Assembly: GCA_964245075.1 (NCBI GenBank)
Contig: CAXTLC010000010.1
Location: 8,908-72,907 of the forward strand
Origin: LMUY01 sp964245075
Lineage (GTDB): Bacteria; Pseudomonadota; Alphaproteobacteria; Acetobacterales; Acetobacteraceae
Length of the DNA: 64,000 bases
Reading direction: 5' to 3'
Part shown: positions 27,949 through 36,149 of the stretch, in pieces
Numbering within the stretch: the stretch's first letter is position 1
Layout of the letters: the number at the start of each line of letters is the position of its first letter
The notes under the pieces: generated by a model
Seen by the model: only the letters and a program-made list of their open reading frames with translations
Database searches by the model: none
What the model was told of the DNA's origin: nothing
Program-made: the position numbers and the translations under genes

Positions 27949-28515
27949 ATGCGCCGCCTGCATTTGGCCGGCATCGCCCTGCTTCTTTCGGCCGCGGGGC
28001 CGGAAAAGGAGGGCATGCCGCAACTGAACTTCAAAACTCCGCTGACGATCAGCCAAGTGGTATGGGGCGCGATCATCTTCGCCGCGCTCTATGCCCTGCT
28101 TTCGCGCTGGGCATTGCCGAAGGTCGGCAGCGTGGTGGAGGAGCGCCGGACCCGCATTGCGGGAGACCTGGAGACTGCCCGGTCCGCCAAGGGCGAAGCG
28201 GACCAAGCCGTCGCCGAGTTGACCGAGGCAACCCGCCGGGCCCGGGCGGAGGGCCAGGCCGCGATCGCGGCGGCCACCCAGCAAGCCAAGGCAGAAGCTG
28301 CCGCACGCTCCGCCGCCATGAACGAGACGCTGGACGCCCAGTTGGCCGAAGCGGAAGGCCGGATCGCCGCCGCCCGCACGGCCGGGATGGGAGCGTTGCG
28401 CCAAGTGGCCGCTGAAACGGCGTCCGCCGTGGTGACGCGGTTGACCGGGCATGCACCGGACGCCACGCAGGTGGACCGCGCCGTCGCCGTCCGCCTGCCG
28501 TCCGGCGCGCATTGA
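27949..28515 (+). CDS. atpG: ATP synthase F0 subunit b'
   Basis: A 188-residue peripheral stalk subunit. A membrane segment (TISQVVWGAIIFAALYALLS) is followed by a long charged, Ala-rich helix to the C-terminus. An extra hydrophobic N-terminal stretch (residues 4-15) precedes it; ATG 28015 (MPQLNFKTPLT) is an alternative start that would remove it. Paired b' and b genes are characteristic of Alphaproteobacteria and photosynthetic bacteria. Eleven bases separate its stop from the next start. Confidence 0.9.
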   Translation: MRRLHLAGIALLLSAAGPEKEGMPQLNFKTPLTISQVVWGAIIFAALYALLSRWALPKVGSVVEERRTRIAGDLETARSAKGEADQAVAELTEATRRARAEGQAAIAAATQQAKAEAAARSAAMNETLDAQLAEAEGRIAAARTAGMGALRQVAAETASAVVTRLTGHAPDATQVDRAVAVRLPSGAH

Positions 28516-28526
28516 GGACCGCGTTC

Positions 28527-29030
28527 ATGCATGGATTCTTCGGCGAGCCGCGCACCTGGGTCGCGATCGCGTTCGTTCTCTTCTTCGTGCTGTTCGGCAG
28601 CCGGTTGTGGAAGGCGATCGCCCGGGTGCTGGATCAGCATGCGTCGGCTATCCGGTCCGAGCTGGAGGAGGCGAGCCGGCTTCGGACGGAGGCCGAGTGG
28701 ATGCTCATGGACGCCACCAAGCGGCGGGAGGCGGCATTGAGCGAGGCGGGCGCCCTCATCGCATCGGCCCATGCCGAAGCCGGCCGAGTGGCCGAGCAGG
28801 CCCGGACGGACGCCGAGGCCTCCGGGCGGCGGCGGGAACAACTGGCGCTGGACCGTATCGCCGCTGCCGAGAAAGCGGCGGTCAGCGAGGTTCGCCTGGC
28901 CGCTGCCGACATCGCGGCCAAGGCGGCGCAGGAAGTCATCGCGACCACCTTGTCGGCCGAAGCCGATGCTTCGATCATCGACCGCGCCATCGCCGGCTTG
29001 CCGAGCGCTCTGAGCCGCCGCGCAGCCTAG
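28527..29030 (+). CDS. atpF: ATP synthase F0 subunit b
   Basis: A 167-residue peripheral stalk subunit with one N-terminal membrane segment (WVAIAFVLFFVLFGSRLW) and a long amphipathic helix rich in Ala, Glu and Arg. It pairs with b' to hold the F1 head. ATG 28527 (MHGFFGEPRTW) matches family starts. It is the last gene of the F0 operon; F1 genes are not in this window. Confidence 0.93.
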   Translation: MHGFFGEPRTWVAIAFVLFFVLFGSRLWKAIARVLDQHASAIRSELEEASRLRTEAEWMLMDATKRREAALSEAGALIASAHAEAGRVAEQARTDAEASGRRREQLALDRIAAAEKAAVSEVRLAAADIAAKAAQEVIATTLSAEADASIIDRAIAGLPSALSRRAA

Positions 29031-29262
29031 CCTGACGGTTCACCCTCATCGTGGAAAGCGGCTTGCACGAGGCCGTGCCGCAAGGCGCGTTCCGTCAGCC
29101 GCGAACGCTGCTGCCCGAAGGTCGATGAACGTCAGACAGCAAATGATGGGCGCGCATCCAACATTTGGACCAGGCGGAAGTGAAGTACGCCAGGCTTTCA
29201 TCCCGTGGTAGCCTGCCAGCAGCACTGAGCACAACCTGCTGCGCATCGGAATTGATGTCGGA

Positions 29263-31365
29263 ATGGATCACCCAAGCGATCTCTCGGATGCAGCCTGGCT
29301 GCATCACCAGACACCTGTGCCCATGTTTCAGACGGACGCGGCGGGGAACCTTCAGCATGCCAACCAGCGCTGGCTGGCATTGCTGGGCTTGCGGACAGGA
29401 AGTTTCGAAGGCAAGCCGCTGACCAGCTTCATGCCCCTTGCCGCAGGCGACCGCCACCTGAAACAACCGCCAGCCCAAGGTTTCGACAGCGAGAGCCAGT
29501 TCCTGAATGCCGCGGGCGACGCCATCGACGTGCGCCTGTCGTTCTCGACGATCCAGGGCGAGTTCGGCGAGCATGCCGGCATGGTTGGCGCCATGGTGGA
29601 TATTAGGACCCGCCATGCAGTGGAACGGGATGCGGCGCTGTTTGGCGTCGTGCTCACTCGCAGCACCGACGCGATCCTGATCACCGAGGGCGACCCCATC
29701 GATCCGTCTTCCGGGTTACGCATCCTGTATGCCAATCCGGCCTTTTGCAGCATGACGGGGTATTCCCTCGACGAGGTCTGCGGCCAAACGACGCGGCTCC
29801 TGCAAGGCCCCAAGACCGATCGAAAGGAATTGGACCGCCTGCATCGAGCGCTGGAGACATGCCAGCGCGTGCGGATGAAGACAGTCAACTACCGCAAGGA
29901 CGGCACCGAGTTCAACGTCGAGATCGACGTCAGCCCGGCGTCGGACACCAACGGCGCGTTCACCCACTGGATCGCCATCCACCGCGACCTCACCGACCGC
30001 CAGGACGGCGAGGAACGGCGGCTCCGCACGCTGGTCGAGGGAATGCCGCAACTCGTGTGGCGCGCGTGCGACGAAGGCGATTGGACTTGGGCTAGCCCGC
30101 AATGGCTGCGCTACACCGGCCAGACCCAGGAGGAGACCCACGGACGCGGCTGGCTCGACGCCGTCCACCCCGACGACAAGGCCAACACTGCCGAAGCTTG
30201 GCGTGGCGCGCGGTACAACGGGCAGCTTGACGTTGAATTCCGCGTGCATCGCGCCAGCGACAGCACGTATATCTGGCATCATACCAGGTCAGCCCCGGTT
30301 CGTGACCAAGGGGGGCGGATCGTCGAATGGCTGGGGACCACGACGGACATCCAGGCATTGAAGGAACTGCAGAACCGGCAGGTCCTGATCCTCGCCGAGT
30401 TGCAGCACCGCACCCGCAATCTCATGGCCGTCATCCAGTCGATCAGCGACCGGACACAGCGCAGCAACCTCTCGATCGAAGGTTTCGCGGCTGAGTTCAA
30501 CGGCCGGTTGTCGGCGCTGTCGCGCGTTCAGGGACTGCTCGCCGGCGAGAACCCGGAAACGCTCAACCTGCGCCAATTGGTGACCACGGAGCTGACTGCC
30601 CACGGGGCCGCAGCCTCGCACAAGGTGCGCATCTCCGGGCCCCCGGTGGCGCTCGCAGCCAGCGCCGCGCAGGTGCTCGCCCTCGCATTGCACGAGCTGG
30701 CGACGAACTCGGTGAAATATGGCGCCATCGGCCAGCCGTCCGGCCAACTGGCCGTGACGTGGCATGTCGAGGACGGCGGGGACCGCCGTTGCGTGCACCT
30801 GGAATGGCGGGAAAGCGACGTCATCATGCCAGGGCCGGACGTCGTCGTGCGCAAGGGGTATGGCAGTGAGTTGATCGAGCAAGGCCTGCCCTATCAGCTC
30901 GAGGCCAAGACGGAACTGACATTCGGCCCCCATGGCGTACGCTGCCTTATCGAGGTGCCGATCACGGGAGTTGGCGCCATCCTAGCATCAGAGCCTCGTC
31001 CCCCCGCGATAGAGGGGCGCCGCATCATGGTCGTCGAGGACGACTACATGATCGCCTCGGAACTCTGCTCGAAACTCAAGACACTCGGCGCGACTGTTCA
31101 TGGTCCGGCCGGATCGGTCAAGCAGGCGCTTGCACTGCTTGAGCCCAGCACTGAACTCGATGCGGCCGTGCTCGACATTAACCTGCACGGCGAGCTGGTA
31201 TATCCCGTGGCGGATGCGCTCAAGCAACGGGGCGTGCCGTTCGTGTTCACCACCGGCTACGAGCTTTGGGTCGTGCCGCCGGCCTACGCTGCGGTGCCTC
31301 GCTGCGAGAAGCCATTGAACATCGCGACGCTTCGGCGGGTGCTGCAACAGTGGGTCAAGGTGTAG
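29263..31365 (+). CDS. Hybrid HWE-family sensor histidine kinase with three PAS domains and a receiver
   Basis: A 700-residue soluble kinase. Three PAS domains lie at about residues 14-115, 125-245 and 252-368. The second is LOV-like (NPAFCSMTGYS, GQTTRLLQGPKTD), but the flavin-binding Cys is Thr177, so it should not be photoactive in the usual way. The HWE kinase core follows: phospho-acceptor His382 (LQHRTRNL), Asn482 in HELATN and the WRE motif (W515-E517). A C-terminal receiver has D638 and K683. No membrane segment is seen. It stands alone, so its partner regulator is elsewhere. Confidence 0.9.
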   Translation: MDHPSDLSDAAWLHHQTPVPMFQTDAAGNLQHANQRWLALLGLRTGSFEGKPLTSFMPLAAGDRHLKQPPAQGFDSESQFLNAAGDAIDVRLSFSTIQGEFGEHAGMVGAMVDIRTRHAVERDAALFGVVLTRSTDAILITEGDPIDPSSGLRILYANPAFCSMTGYSLDEVCGQTTRLLQGPKTDRKELDRLHRALETCQRVRMKTVNYRKDGTEFNVEIDVSPASDTNGAFTHWIAIHRDLTDRQDGEERRLRTLVEGMPQLVWRACDEGDWTWASPQWLRYTGQTQEETHGRGWLDAVHPDDKANTAEAWRGARYNGQLDVEFRVHRASDSTYIWHHTRSAPVRDQGGRIVEWLGTTTDIQALKELQNRQVLILAELQHRTRNLMAVIQSISDRTQRSNLSIEGFAAEFNGRLSALSRVQGLLAGENPETLNLRQLVTTELTAHGAAASHKVRISGPPVALAASAAQVLALALHELATNSVKYGAIGQPSGQLAVTWHVEDGGDRRCVHLEWRESDVIMPGPDVVVRKGYGSELIEQGLPYQLEAKTELTFGPHGVRCLIEVPITGVGAILASEPRPPAIEGRRIMVVEDDYMIASELCSKLKTLGATVHGPAGSVKQALALLEPSTELDAAVLDINLHGELVYPVADALKQRGVPFVFTTGYELWVVPPAYAAVPRCEKPLNIATLRRVLQQWVKV

Positions 31366-31419
31366 GCCTGCATCGAGGCGCTCACCGGCGTGGCGACTTA
31401 GGCAGGCGATACTTGGACG

Positions 31420-31638
31420 TCAGGCCTTGCTGAGCTGCCTGACCCGCTTGAGGGTGCCGGTCTTGTTGCGAGTTGCGGCTTCAGCTTCGACCGCTGCCAT
31501 GATGACGGCTAAGCTGATCTCTTGCCGGTTGCATGCATCGTCCAACTCTGCCCACAATTCCGGTTTCAAGCGGATGGAGGAAGCGCAACCGAGCATGTCG
31601 AGAGAGAGAATGCGGAGCTTAACGCCAATTGCCACCAC
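31420..31638 (-). CDS. Ribbon-helix-helix domain protein
   Basis: A 72-residue protein whose central part, SSIRLKPELWAELDDACNRQ then EISLAVIMAAVEAEAATRN, fits the RHH_4-type ribbon-helix-helix pattern seen in small alphaproteobacterial regulators. The beta strand (SSIRLK) would contact DNA. A longer hydrophobic N-terminus (MVAIGVKLRILSLDML) is unusual; the true start could be internal. It converges with the hybrid kinase gene. No toxin-like neighbour is present, so a toxin-antitoxin role is not supported. Confidence 0.6.
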   Translation of the reverse strand: MVAIGVKLRILSLDMLGCASSIRLKPELWAELDDACNRQEISLAVIMAAVEAEAATRNKTGTLKRVRQLSKA

Positions 31639-32252
31639 GGCACCTCAGCACTTGAGTTGAGTTTACATCTAATCCCGGGAGACTTGGCCGCCACTTCGAA
31701 TCCACCGCATCGGTGGGACGAGCGTGGCAACTAACCGTGACTAGCTTGCCGAGCATTCGGCCTACGGCAATTGACGCGAAGAACTGAGGCTATCTGCATA
31801 GGCATTGTCCACCCTGCAAGCGACGCACAAGCAAAGTTCAACACGAAGCCGCTTCAGTTGGACCGATTCAGAGCGTTTGCGTCATAACAATAAATACAGG
31901 GTCGCGCGAGTCTTAATAACGGTTCCAACCTTCTAAAAAACTTCAACCTCCCTCTAAAATCCTGTGAACCGCCGCAACTGTATCAGGCAAGGAGACGAGG
32001 GTTGTGGGGAACTGCCATCTGCCGGGACAGGATAAGCATCGCGGGAAGCGCCTACCGGCACGGTTCTCACCGGCTTTCACGCGCTTCCCGGCCCAAACGG
32101 GAAAACCATAAGTCTGCCGCAGCCGAATAGTTATGCTGGCCGCAAGAATTTGATCGTCGCTTCCGGAAAGAAAGCAGCACCGGCGCCGTCCAAACCGAAG
32201 CAGGCGCAATACCAGCCAGCACTGCGCCTGTCCTTGGGACGTACGCGCCCAA
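31639..32252. other. 614-base intergenic stretch, locally A/T-rich, no gene recognised
   Basis: Between the ribbon-helix-helix and DUF892 genes. The part at about 31860-31960 is much richer in A and T than the surroundings (runs such as AACAATAAATACAG, CTAAAAAACTT). A short minus-strand frame (31943-32209) encodes no recognisable protein. It may hold promoters or a small RNA, but I see no firm motif. Confidence 0.5.
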
Positions 32253-32741
32253 TCAACCTAGCTTGGTTGCCAACTCCGTGTAGCGTTCGTCGCCCAGTTT
32301 GGCTTCCCGCAAGCAGTCGTGGATGGATCGTGCCACGTCCGGCATGCCCAGCATGTCGGCGTAGGCGGCCATCGTGCCGAACGCTGCGATATAATAGTGC
32401 AGCGCGAGTTGCCCGCTGGCGATGATGCCAAGGTCTCGCGCCGTCGGGTCCGCGGCCTTGTGAATGATCTTGCCGCCGACTTGCTGGATGGCGTCGAGGA
32501 TCGGGTTGCCCGGCGTTGCGGACTGGCCGCCGCCGACCTGGCCCGCTGCTGCCGCCAACCGCTCGCGCCAGGCTTCGGCATACTTCGATCCCTGTTGCAG
32601 CACCTCCTTCAGCTCGGGATGCGTCGCTTGCTCGACGACCTTGCCGGTCGCTTCGCGGGCGGATGCGCTGGCGGCCTGCACGGCCACGAGGGCATCCTGC
32701 AACATCGTCGTCACGTCCTGCTTTGCGCTTTGGATTGCCAT
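32253..32741 (-). CDS. DUF892 (YciF-like) ferritin-fold protein
   Basis: A 162-residue, all-helical protein of the DUF892/YciF type, a ferritin-like four-helix bundle often linked to stress responses. Supporting sequence: HPELKEVLQQGSKYAEAWRE, ARDLGIIASGQLALHYYIAA, and GTMAAYADMLG with a Glu/His-poor metal region. Iron binding cannot be asserted from what is seen. It has its own ATG and no close same-strand neighbour. Confidence 0.7.
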   Translation of the reverse strand: MAIQSAKQDVTTMLQDALVAVQAASASAREATGKVVEQATHPELKEVLQQGSKYAEAWRERLAAAAGQVGGGQSATPGNPILDAIQQVGGKIIHKAADPTARDLGIIASGQLALHYYIAAFGTMAAYADMLGMPDVARSIHDCLREAKLGDERYTELATKLG

Positions 32742-32848
32742 GTCCTTGGTCCGCCTTCCTGGTGTTTCAGCCGGCCCGATCGACAGGCCCCGTGAACCAA
32801 CACGCGCTTCGCCAACAGGTTCGCCAGCAGTCGCGGACCACCAGAAGG

Positions 32849-33118
32849 TTACCGCCCGCGCACCCCTGCCCCGCCCCCCGGCGCAACCGTGACGCCCGGG
32901 AGTTGAGCGAGCGACCCGGTAAGCGAACGGTTCTCACCGCCGGGCTGATCGAGAAGGCGCCGTTGATCCAGTTCGTGCGCGGTTGCCCCGAGCGGGGGCG
33001 TGATCCGGGCGCGGGCGCTGTCCAGGCGCTGGGCGGCCACGCCATAGTCTGGCCGCTGCGCAGCGCACCCGCCAAGTGCCACGGCCGCAGCCGCAGCCAG
33101 GACGTCAACCCGTGTCAT
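32849..33118 (-). CDS. Small putative lipoprotein
   Basis: An 89-residue frame beginning MTRVDVLAAAAAVALGGCAA. This is a short signal peptide with a lipobox (LGGC, Cys18), so a lipid-anchored protein is predicted. The remainder has no motif I recognise. It is divergent from the cobW-like gene, and a Zur-like palindrome lies 53 bases upstream of its ATG. This is a weak gene on its own; the lipobox and the shared regulatory site are the support. Confidence 0.45.
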   Translation of the reverse strand: MTRVDVLAAAAAVALGGCAAQRPDYGVAAQRLDSARARITPPLGATAHELDQRRLLDQPGGENRSLTGSLAQLPGVTVAPGGGAGVRGR

Positions 33119-33170
33119 GCCGCGTGAGCTGGCGAACCTGTTCGGCCCTGCAAGCCCGCACCCGGCAGTT

Positions 33171-33185
33171 TGATATGTTATATCA
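33171..33185. promoter_or_regulatory. Zur-like operator palindrome
   Basis: A perfect inverted repeat TGATAT-GTT-ATATCA, in A/T-rich sequence unlike its surroundings. It resembles alphaproteobacterial Zur boxes, and the gene downstream (cobW-like GTPase) is a classic zinc-starvation gene. It is 62 bases upstream of the cobW ATG and 53 bases upstream of the divergent lipoprotein ATG, so it could control both. Confidence 0.6.
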
Positions 33186-33247
33186 TTCTTGCTACGTTGC
33201 TCCTGTTCAGAAGGCGGCCGAGGCAGGCCGCCGATCAGGAGGCTGCG

Positions 33248-34234
33248 ATGTCCGCCACGGCCCAAACGATTGATGCCCGGCCCCAGATTCCCGTGACCGT
33301 GCTGACCGGCTACCTCGGCGCCGGCAAGACCACGCTGCTCAACCGCTTGCTGACCGAGGAGCACGGCAAGCGCTACGCCGTGATCGTCAACGAGTTCGGC
33401 GAGATCGGCATCGACAACGAGTTGGTGGTCGATGCCGACGAGGAAGTGTTCGAGATGAACAACGGCTGCATCTGCTGCACCGTGCGCGGCGACCTGATCC
33501 GGATCATTGGCAACCTGCTCAAGCGCAAGGGCCGCTTCGACGCCATCCTGATCGAGACCACGGGCCTCGCCGACCCGGCGCCGGTCGCACAGACCTTCTT
33601 CGTCGACGAGGAAGTCCGGGCAGTGGCCAAGCTCGACTCCATCGTCACAGTGGTGGATGCCAAGAACGTGCTGGCGCGGCTGGACGACAGCCACGAGGCA
33701 GCCGAGCAGATCGCCTTCGCCGACGTGCTGCTGCTCAACAAGGCCGACTTGATCCCCGCCGACGAACTGGCGGCGTTGGAAGCGCGGCTGCGGGCGATCA
33801 ACCCGACCGCCACCATCCACCCCACCGAGCGATGCGCCATCGCGCCGGACCAGATCCTGGACCGGCGCGCCTTCGACCTCGACCGCATCCTGGCGATCGA
33901 GCCCGACTTCCTGGGCGAGAACGCGCACGAGCACGACGATGCGGTCACCAGCGTGGCGTTGCGCGAAACGCGGCCGATCGACGTGAACCGGTTCAATCAA
34001 TGGATCGGCACCCTGTTGCGCGAGAAGGGCACCTCCATCCTGCGCTCCAAGGGTATCCTTGACCTGAAAGGCAGTCCCAACCGCTTCATCTTCCAGGGAG
34101 TCCACATGCTGATGGAAGGCGACGACGGCAAGCCGTGGGGTCAGGGCGAGGCGCGGGACTCCAAGCTGGTCTTCATCGGCCGGGACCTCGGCGCCATGGA
34201 CCTGAAAGCCGGGTTCGCGGCCTGCGTGGCCTGA
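33248..34234 (+). CDS. CobW/COG0523 GTPase, putative zinc metallochaperone
   Basis: A 328-residue G3E GTPase. Walker A is GYLGAGKT (residues 21-28), the metal-binding CXCC is C74-I-C76-C77 in NNGCICCTVRGDL, and LLLNKADL is the base-recognition motif. The C-terminal CobW_C domain follows (SILRSKGILDLKGSPNRFIF). Members under Zur control deliver zinc to client proteins during starvation. The Zur-like box upstream and the WD40 gene 12 bases downstream support that subgroup over a cobalamin role. ATG 33248 was chosen; an upstream in-frame start at 33170 falls on the operator. Confidence 0.9.
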   Translation: MSATAQTIDARPQIPVTVLTGYLGAGKTTLLNRLLTEEHGKRYAVIVNEFGEIGIDNELVVDADEEVFEMNNGCICCTVRGDLIRIIGNLLKRKGRFDAILIETTGLADPAPVAQTFFVDEEVRAVAKLDSIVTVVDAKNVLARLDDSHEAAEQIAFADVLLLNKADLIPADELAALEARLRAINPTATIHPTERCAIAPDQILDRRAFDLDRILAIEPDFLGENAHEHDDAVTSVALRETRPIDVNRFNQWIGTLLREKGTSILRSKGILDLKGSPNRFIFQGVHMLMEGDDGKPWGQGEARDSKLVFIGRDLGAMDLKAGFAACVA

Positions 34235-34246
34235 CGGAGCAAAGCC

Positions 34247-35287
34247 ATGCCGCTTGCCGAGCCGCCCGTCCGGGCGCCGCCGGGGATCGAGACCGAGTTC
34301 GACGCCGGCATCCTCGATGCCGTGTTCTCCAACTCCGGACTGCTGGCTGCGAGCCTTGGCGATGGCACGGTCCAGCTTGTCGGCCGGGATCACGAGGTCA
34401 GGGCCGTGCAGGCGCATGACGGTGCCGTGCTGTGCCTGGCGCTCGACATCGACGGGCAGGGTTTCGTCACCGGCGGCGACGACGGATCGCTGGTGCGCAC
34501 GTCGCCGGACGCAACGGCGGCCACGCTGCTGAACGCGCCAGGACGGCAGATCGACGTGCTGGCGGTGTCTTCTCCGGCAAAGGCGCGGGCCGTGGCGGTC
34601 GGCAAGGAAGTCCGCCTGCTCGACGGGAGCGGCGCCGTGCGGGCACGCACGGCGGAACACCCCAGCACGGTGTCCGGCCTCGCGTTCAACCCGAAGGGCA
34701 AGCGCCTGGCCGTGGCGCATTACGGCGGCGTGACGCTCTGGTGGGCCGCGACGCTTGGGCAGGCGCCGAGCCGCCTGCACTGGCGCGGCTCGCATATCGG
34801 GGTGTCCTGGAGCCCGGACGGCAGCCACCTGATGACGGCCATGCAGGAATGCGAGCTGCACGGCTGGCGTGTCGCCGATGGCGAGGACATGGCCATGCGC
34901 GGCTATGCGGCGAAAGTCCGTTCGATGGACTGGCTGGCCAAGCCGCCGATCCTTGCATCATCCGGATCGGAATGCGTGATCGCCTGGTCGTTCGCCGGGT
35001 CGGGGCCGCAGGGCAAGCCGCCGCTGGAAGTGGGAACGGGGATCGGCCAGCTCGTCACGCAGGTGGCCGTTCATCCCAGCCGCCCCCTGGTCGCCGCCGG
35101 GTTCGACGATGGCGGCGTTGCCGTCTGCGAGCTGGCTGCCAGCAGCGAGAGCCGGGCCATCCGGTTGCGTCCGCCGGGCGGGGGGAGGGTTTCGGCCCTG
35201 GCCTGGTCACGCGATGGCGGCCGGTTGGCGGTGGGAACCGCCGCCGGGGCGCTTTCGATCTTCGATCTCGCGACGTCGGCACCCTGA
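34247..35287 (+). CDS. WD40-repeat protein of the cobW operon
   Basis: A 346-residue beta-propeller protein. Repeats are seen at intervals of about 40 residues: SNSGLLAASLGDGTVQLVGR, DGQGFVTGGDDGSLVRTSPD, NPKGKRLAVAHYGGVTLWWA, SPDGSHLMTAMQECELHGWR and SRDGGRLAVGTAAGALSIFD. No signal peptide or enzyme domain is present, so it is probably a cytosolic scaffold. It follows cobW by 12 bases, hence is likely co-regulated by zinc. Similar cobW-WD40 pairs occur in other alphaproteobacteria, but the function is unknown. Confidence 0.85.
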   Translation: MPLAEPPVRAPPGIETEFDAGILDAVFSNSGLLAASLGDGTVQLVGRDHEVRAVQAHDGAVLCLALDIDGQGFVTGGDDGSLVRTSPDATAATLLNAPGRQIDVLAVSSPAKARAVAVGKEVRLLDGSGAVRARTAEHPSTVSGLAFNPKGKRLAVAHYGGVTLWWAATLGQAPSRLHWRGSHIGVSWSPDGSHLMTAMQECELHGWRVADGEDMAMRGYAAKVRSMDWLAKPPILASSGSECVIAWSFAGSGPQGKPPLEVGTGIGQLVTQVAVHPSRPLVAAGFDDGGVAVCELAASSESRAIRLRPPGGGRVSALAWSRDGGRLAVGTAAGALSIFDLATSAP

Positions 35288-35432
35288 CGGCAGCGGCATC
35301 GGGGAGGCTGAGGGCGGCTCGACCAGACCAGCCAGCTAACCGGCGTGTGCGGCGCTTGCCGAAGCGGCGGCGTCCTGACCGGGCCGCCGAGGCAGCCCGG
35401 CCGGAAACCCGGGGTAGTTCAGCCGGGGTAGC

Positions 35433-35603
35433 TCAGCCGTGGCAGGTACAGCCGGCGTGCTGGCAGCCGGTGCCGCCCTTGTGGTGGTCGGCACAAGCCT
35501 CGGCGCAGAAGATCCGCCCTTCCCGCTTCACGCCCTTCTCCACGTCAACGACGCAAACGCAATCGCTGCATGCACACTTCACCCGTTCGATGGTCCCGCT
35601 CAT
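35433..35603 (-). CDS. smtA: SmtA/BmtA-type metallothionein
   Basis: A 56-residue protein with nine cysteines (10, 12, 15, 17, 33, 37, 47, 52, 54) and four histidines (40, 41, 49, 55), arranged as in cyanobacterial SmtA: VKCACSDCVCVVD, then FCAEACADHH and GTGCQHAGCTCHG. It sequesters excess Zn2+ (and Cd2+) in the cytosol. The ATG at 35603 overlaps the stop of the SmtB-type repressor gene (ATGA), so the pair forms an operon. Being under 60 residues, it is easily missed in automated calls. Confidence 0.93.
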   Translation of the reverse strand: MSGTIERVKCACSDCVCVVDVEKGVKREGRIFCAEACADHHKGGTGCQHAGCTCHG

Positions 35604-35932
35604 GCTGTCACTCCTGTTTCAGCGTTGATGTCGTCGTCCTGTTCATGCGGCTCGACAAGGTGCTCGATCATGTTCGTCAGCATCTCGCGCACGTGGCAAT
35701 CGGGGATGCTGTAGAAAACCTGCTTCCCCCGCCGCCCCGCCTTCAGCAGCCGGGCAGCACGCAGAAGCCGGAGATGGTGGGACACCAGCGATTGGCTGAG
35801 CGCCAGCCGCGCGGTGATGTCCCCCACGCTGAGCGGCCCTTCAAGGCAGCTGGTGACGATTCCCAACCGGTTGGGCTCGCCCAGCAGCCGGAAGAGTTCG
35901 GCCAGTTCCGTGGTCTGATCGGCATTGAGCAT
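35600..35932 (-). CDS. smtB: ArsR/SmtB-family zinc-responsive repressor
   Basis: A 110-residue winged-helix repressor. The recognition region is LSQSLVSHHLRLLRAARLL. The C-terminal helix has the alpha-5 zinc site with SmtB spacing: D78, H80, H91 and E94 (DCHVREMLTNMIEHLVE), identical in register to SmtB Asp-X-His...His-X2-Glu. The arsenic/cadmium alpha-3 cysteine box is absent, so zinc is the likely signal. In-frame starts at 35950 and 35944 exist, but they lie inside the operator palindrome; ATG 35932 is preferred. It should derepress itself and the metallothionein when zinc is high. Confidence 0.88.
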   Translation of the reverse strand: MLNADQTTELAELFRLLGEPNRLGIVTSCLEGPLSVGDITARLALSQSLVSHHLRLLRAARLLKAGRRGKQVFYSIPDCHVREMLTNMIEHLVEPHEQDDDINAETGVTA

Positions 35933-35941
35933 CAAGCAATC

Positions 35942-35959
35942 CATGAACACGTCTTCATG
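35942..35959 (-). promoter_or_regulatory. SmtB operator, 12-2-12-like palindrome
   Basis: The bases CATGAACACGTCTTCATG form an inverted repeat (CATGAA/TTCATG) and match TGAACA-N2-TGTTCA, the core of SmtB/CzrA operators, with one mismatch (TGAACA-CG-TCTTCA on the plus strand). It sits 9 bases upstream of the preferred smtB ATG. On the minus strand a TTGACT -35-like element (35984-35979) lies just upstream, so bound repressor would block the promoter. Confidence 0.6.
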
Positions 35960-36149
35960 TATTGCAGCGTGCCGGCGTAGTCAAGGCGAAACCTGCGCCG
36001 CACCGCCCCGAGCCGGCCGTGGAGAACGCCCTCGTACAGGCGGCGGGGGTCCGCCGTGAGCGTCGACGGCTTGGCCGCATGGCCCGGACGCATCCCGCGC
36101 GTTATAGTCGGAGACACACGACGACATCCCTCACCACCAAGGCCGCCCC

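Noticed and set aside
31960..32120. Possible riboswitch between the RHH and DUF892 genes
   Set aside because: Some GC-rich hairpins and a GGGAAC segment suggested a cobalamin-type aptamer, but the conserved B12-box and core were absent.
33119..34861. Long minus-strand frame running across cobW and the WD40 gene (open to 32849)
   Set aside because: Only the last 89 codons (from 33118) look like a gene, with a lipobox; the rest is antisense to two clear genes.
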